Assembly: GCA_963793415.1 (NCBI GenBank)
Contig: CAWCAC010000002.1
Span: 1,860,001 to 1,924,000, forward strand
Direction of reading: 5' to 3'
From: CAXMST01 sp963793415
GTDB lineage: Bacteria; Actinomycetota; Thermoleophilia; Solirubrobacterales; 70-9
Length of the DNA: 64,000 nt
This document shows, piece after piece, positions 62,260 to 64,000 of this stretch (positions are counted from its first letter, which is position 1; each line of letters opens with the position of its first letter). The notes beneath the pieces were generated by a model, which was not told where the DNA came from, did no database searches, and saw only the letters and a program-made list of their open reading frames with translations. Position numbers and translations under genes: made by a program.

Positions 62260-63240
62260 TTGACGCGTTCGCTCGTCACAGGTGGCGCGGGCTTCATCGG
62301 CTCGCATCTGGTCGCGGCTCTGCTCGAGCGCGGTGACGACATCCTGGTCGTCGACGATCTCTCGAGCGGGAAGCGCTCGAACTTCGGGTCGCTGCCGGGC
62401 TCCGACGAGGTCCGTCTCGCCGAGCTCGACATCGCCGAACGGGGAGCGCTCGAGGCTGCGATCGGGGACTGGGCTCCGGAGCGGATCTTCCACCTTGCCG
62501 GTCAGGTCGACGTGCGCAAGGCGATCGCCGACCCTGTCCGCGATTCACAGGTGAACGTGGTCGGCACGATCGAGGTGCTCGAGGCGGCTCGCCGATCGGC
62601 ATGCCCCGTGCTGTTCACCTCGACCGGTGGCGCCTCCTACGGGGAGGGTGAGGGGCGTCGCCTTCCATTCACCGAGGACGATCCGACCGTCCCGGAGACG
62701 GCCTACGGGGTCAGCAAGCTCGCGGCAGAGAAGTACGTCGCCTTCTATCGGCTGCTGTTCGGGGTGCCCGCGGTGTCGCTGCGGCTCGGCAACGTCTACG
62801 GACCTCGGCAGGACCCCCACGGCGAGGCAGGCGTGGTCGCGATCTTCTGCGGACGTTTGCTCGACGGCGAGGCGCCGGTCGTCTTCGGCGACGGTGAGCA
62901 GACGCGTGACTACATCTACGTCGGCGATGTCGTTGCCGGACTGCTTGCTGCGGAGGCCGGCCTGCTCGCCGGAGCTGCTGCGCAGGACGTCTACAACATC
63001 GGTACCGGGGCTGAGACCTCGGTGCTCGAGATCGCCGCGTCGCTGTCGGCGATCGCCGGCAGCGCGCCCGACCCCGAGTTCAGGCCGCGGCGGACCGGTG
63101 AAATCCAGCGCGTCTCGATCTCCCCCGAAGCAGCGGGCCGCGACCTCGGATGGAAGGCCGAGTTCGAGCTCGAGCCGGCGCTGGCCGAGACCTTCGCCTG
63201 GGCCCGGTCCGAACGCGCCGCCGGGCGCCCCGCGGACTAG
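62260..63240 (+). CDS. NAD-dependent sugar-nucleotide epimerase (UDP-glucose 4-epimerase-like)
   Basis: 326 aa from TTG 62260 (MTRSLVTGGAGFIGS); upstream starts would overlap the Thr-rich gene more deeply. Extended SDR: VTGGAGFIGSHLVAALLE, DDLSSGKRSN, a Ser/Thr in FTSTGGASYGEG, catalytic YGVSK (Tyr and Lys), and LRLGNVYGPRQDPHGEAGVVA. A GalE-type enzyme for cell-surface polysaccharide precursors is likely, though dehydratase activity is possible. Confidence 0.9.
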   Translation: MTRSLVTGGAGFIGSHLVAALLERGDDILVVDDLSSGKRSNFGSLPGSDEVRLAELDIAERGALEAAIGDWAPERIFHLAGQVDVRKAIADPVRDSQVNVVGTIEVLEAARRSACPVLFTSTGGASYGEGEGRRLPFTEDDPTVPETAYGVSKLAAEKYVAFYRLLFGVPAVSLRLGNVYGPRQDPHGEAGVVAIFCGRLLDGEAPVVFGDGEQTRDYIYVGDVVAGLLAAEAGLLAGAAAQDVYNIGTGAETSVLEIAASLSAIAGSAPDPEFRPRRTGEIQRVSISPEAAGRDLGWKAEFELEPALAETFAWARSERAAGRPAD

Positions 63241-63281
63241 GGCGAACGCCTCGCACGGCACCTGCAACACTTTCGCGCCCC

Positions 63282-64000
63282 ATGGACCGGAACGCCGACA
63301 GCACCTACGTCCCGACCGCCTCCTACGAGGCCGATCCCAAGAATGTCTCCCGCGTTCTGCTGCTCTACTCGGGCGGGCTCGACACGAGCGTGATGCTGCG
63401 CTGGATCCAGGAGCGCTACGGCGCCGAGATCGTCACCCTGACCGTCAACCTGGGCCAGCCCGACGAGGACTACGGCGTCGTCACGGGCAAGGCCAGGGAC
63501 CTCGGCGCGATCGAGTCGATCGTCGTCGACGCGCGTGAGGAGTTCGCCGCCGACTACGTGCTGCCCGCGATCCGCGCCAACGCCCTCTACGGCGGCGGTT
63601 ACCCGCTGTTCACGGCGCTCGCGAGGCCGCTGATCGCCAAGCTCGCCGTCGATGCAGCTCGCGAGCACGGCTGCGACACGGTCGCGCACGGCTGCACCGG
63701 TAAGGGCAACGACCAGGTCCGGATCGAGGGCACCGTGGTCACGCTCGCTCCTGAGCTGAAGCTGCTGGCGCCGGTTCGCGAGTGGAAGATGGGCCGCGAG
63801 GAGGAGATCGCCTACGCCCGCGAGCACGGGATCCCGATCTCCGGCGGCACCTCGGCGGCGCCCTACTCGATCGACGACAACCTCTGGGGGCGCTCCTCGG
63901 AGGGTCGCACGATCGAGGATCTCGACACGCCGCCGCCCGACGACGTCTTCCAGCTCGTGACCCGGCCTGAAGAGGCGCCCGACGAGCCCGAGCACGTTCG
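63282..64000 (+). CDS. argG: Argininosuccinate synthase (3' end outside the window)
   Basis: Penultimate step of arginine synthesis, joining citrulline and aspartate. The frame opens at ATG 63282 and runs to the window end (239 codons seen of about 400-450). The ATP pyrophosphatase P-loop is LLLYSGGLDTSVMLRW; GCTGKGNDQVRIE, APVREWKMGREEEI, ISGGTSAAPYSIDDNLWGRS follow, all typical. An about 22-residue N-terminal extension precedes the first strand. argF, argR and argH are not in the window. Confidence 0.95.
   Translation, partial: MDRNADSTYVPTASYEADPKNVSRVLLLYSGGLDTSVMLRWIQERYGAEIVTLTVNLGQPDEDYGVVTGKARDLGAIESIVVDAREEFAADYVLPAIRANALYGGGYPLFTALARPLIAKLAVDAAREHGCDTVAHGCTGKGNDQVRIEGTVVTLAPELKLLAPVREWKMGREEEIAYAREHGIPISGGTSAAPYSIDDNLWGRSSEGRTIEDLDTPPPDDVFQLVTRPEEAPDEPEHV

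Overview
The window is a GC-rich (roughly 70 %) bacterial chromosome segment. Gene content and order (ftsY-ffh-rpsP-KH-trmD-rplS-lepB-rnhB-yraN-comM-dprA, then xerC/D next to a WhiG/FliA-type sigma factor) are typical of Actinomycetota. The small DUF6458-type membrane protein, many lone alpha/beta hydrolases, a secreted decapeptide-repeat protein and an argC-J-B-D-G cluster suggest the class Thermoleophilia (Solirubrobacterales-like). That placement is inference from gene content, not from a marker tree.

Layout. 1-10.2 kb: protein export and translation (SRP receptor FtsY, Ffh, S16, KhpA, TrmD, L19, signal peptidase I, RNase HII, YraN, ComM, DprA). Three related hairpin elements lie around rpsP-khpA-trmD where rimM is often found, and trmD and rplS share one uninterrupted reading frame. 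10.2-19.4 kb: thiD, two unknown small proteins, ilvD with an apparent +1 frameshift, a MOSC protein, an alpha/beta hydrolase, an epimerase, an L,D-transpeptidase, XerC/D and the sigma factor. 19.4-24.1 kb: a zinc-ribbon protein, RNase HI and tRNA-Gly. A small island (about 2.4 kb) sits in the tRNA-Gly 3' end, with a perfect 24-bp direct repeat and a decayed tyrosine recombinase. 24.1-39.3 kb: metabolic and stress genes (site-2 protease with CBS domains, DUF1254 protein, GH31 glycosidase, erythromycin-esterase-like protein, phosphoribosyltransferase-hydrolase fusion, acetyltransferase, amine-oxidase-like flavoprotein), tRNA-Cys and tRNA-Val.

39.3-43.9 kb: a second integrated element after tRNA-Val. 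It has an intact integrase-excisionase pair, candidate arm-type repeats near both ends, a secreted protein built from about 15 decapeptide repeats, an acidic coiled-coil protein, and two divergent genes (an HNH nuclease and a TOPRIM-like protein) that have both lost their 5' ends at one point. 43.9-49.6 kb: a glyoxalase-GNAT fusion, murB, an orphan DNA methyltransferase, a glutaredoxin-like protein, a large membrane protein and a thioesterase. 49.6-57.5 kb: thrS, infC-rpmI-rplT, a SpoU-type RNA methyltransferase and pheST. 57.5-64 kb: argC-J-B-D, a Thr-rich membrane protein, a sugar-nucleotide epimerase and the start of argG, which runs off the end.

Most operons are tightly packed with ATGA/GTGA overlaps, so many genes are probably translationally coupled. 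No CRISPR array, rRNA or intact IS element was seen.
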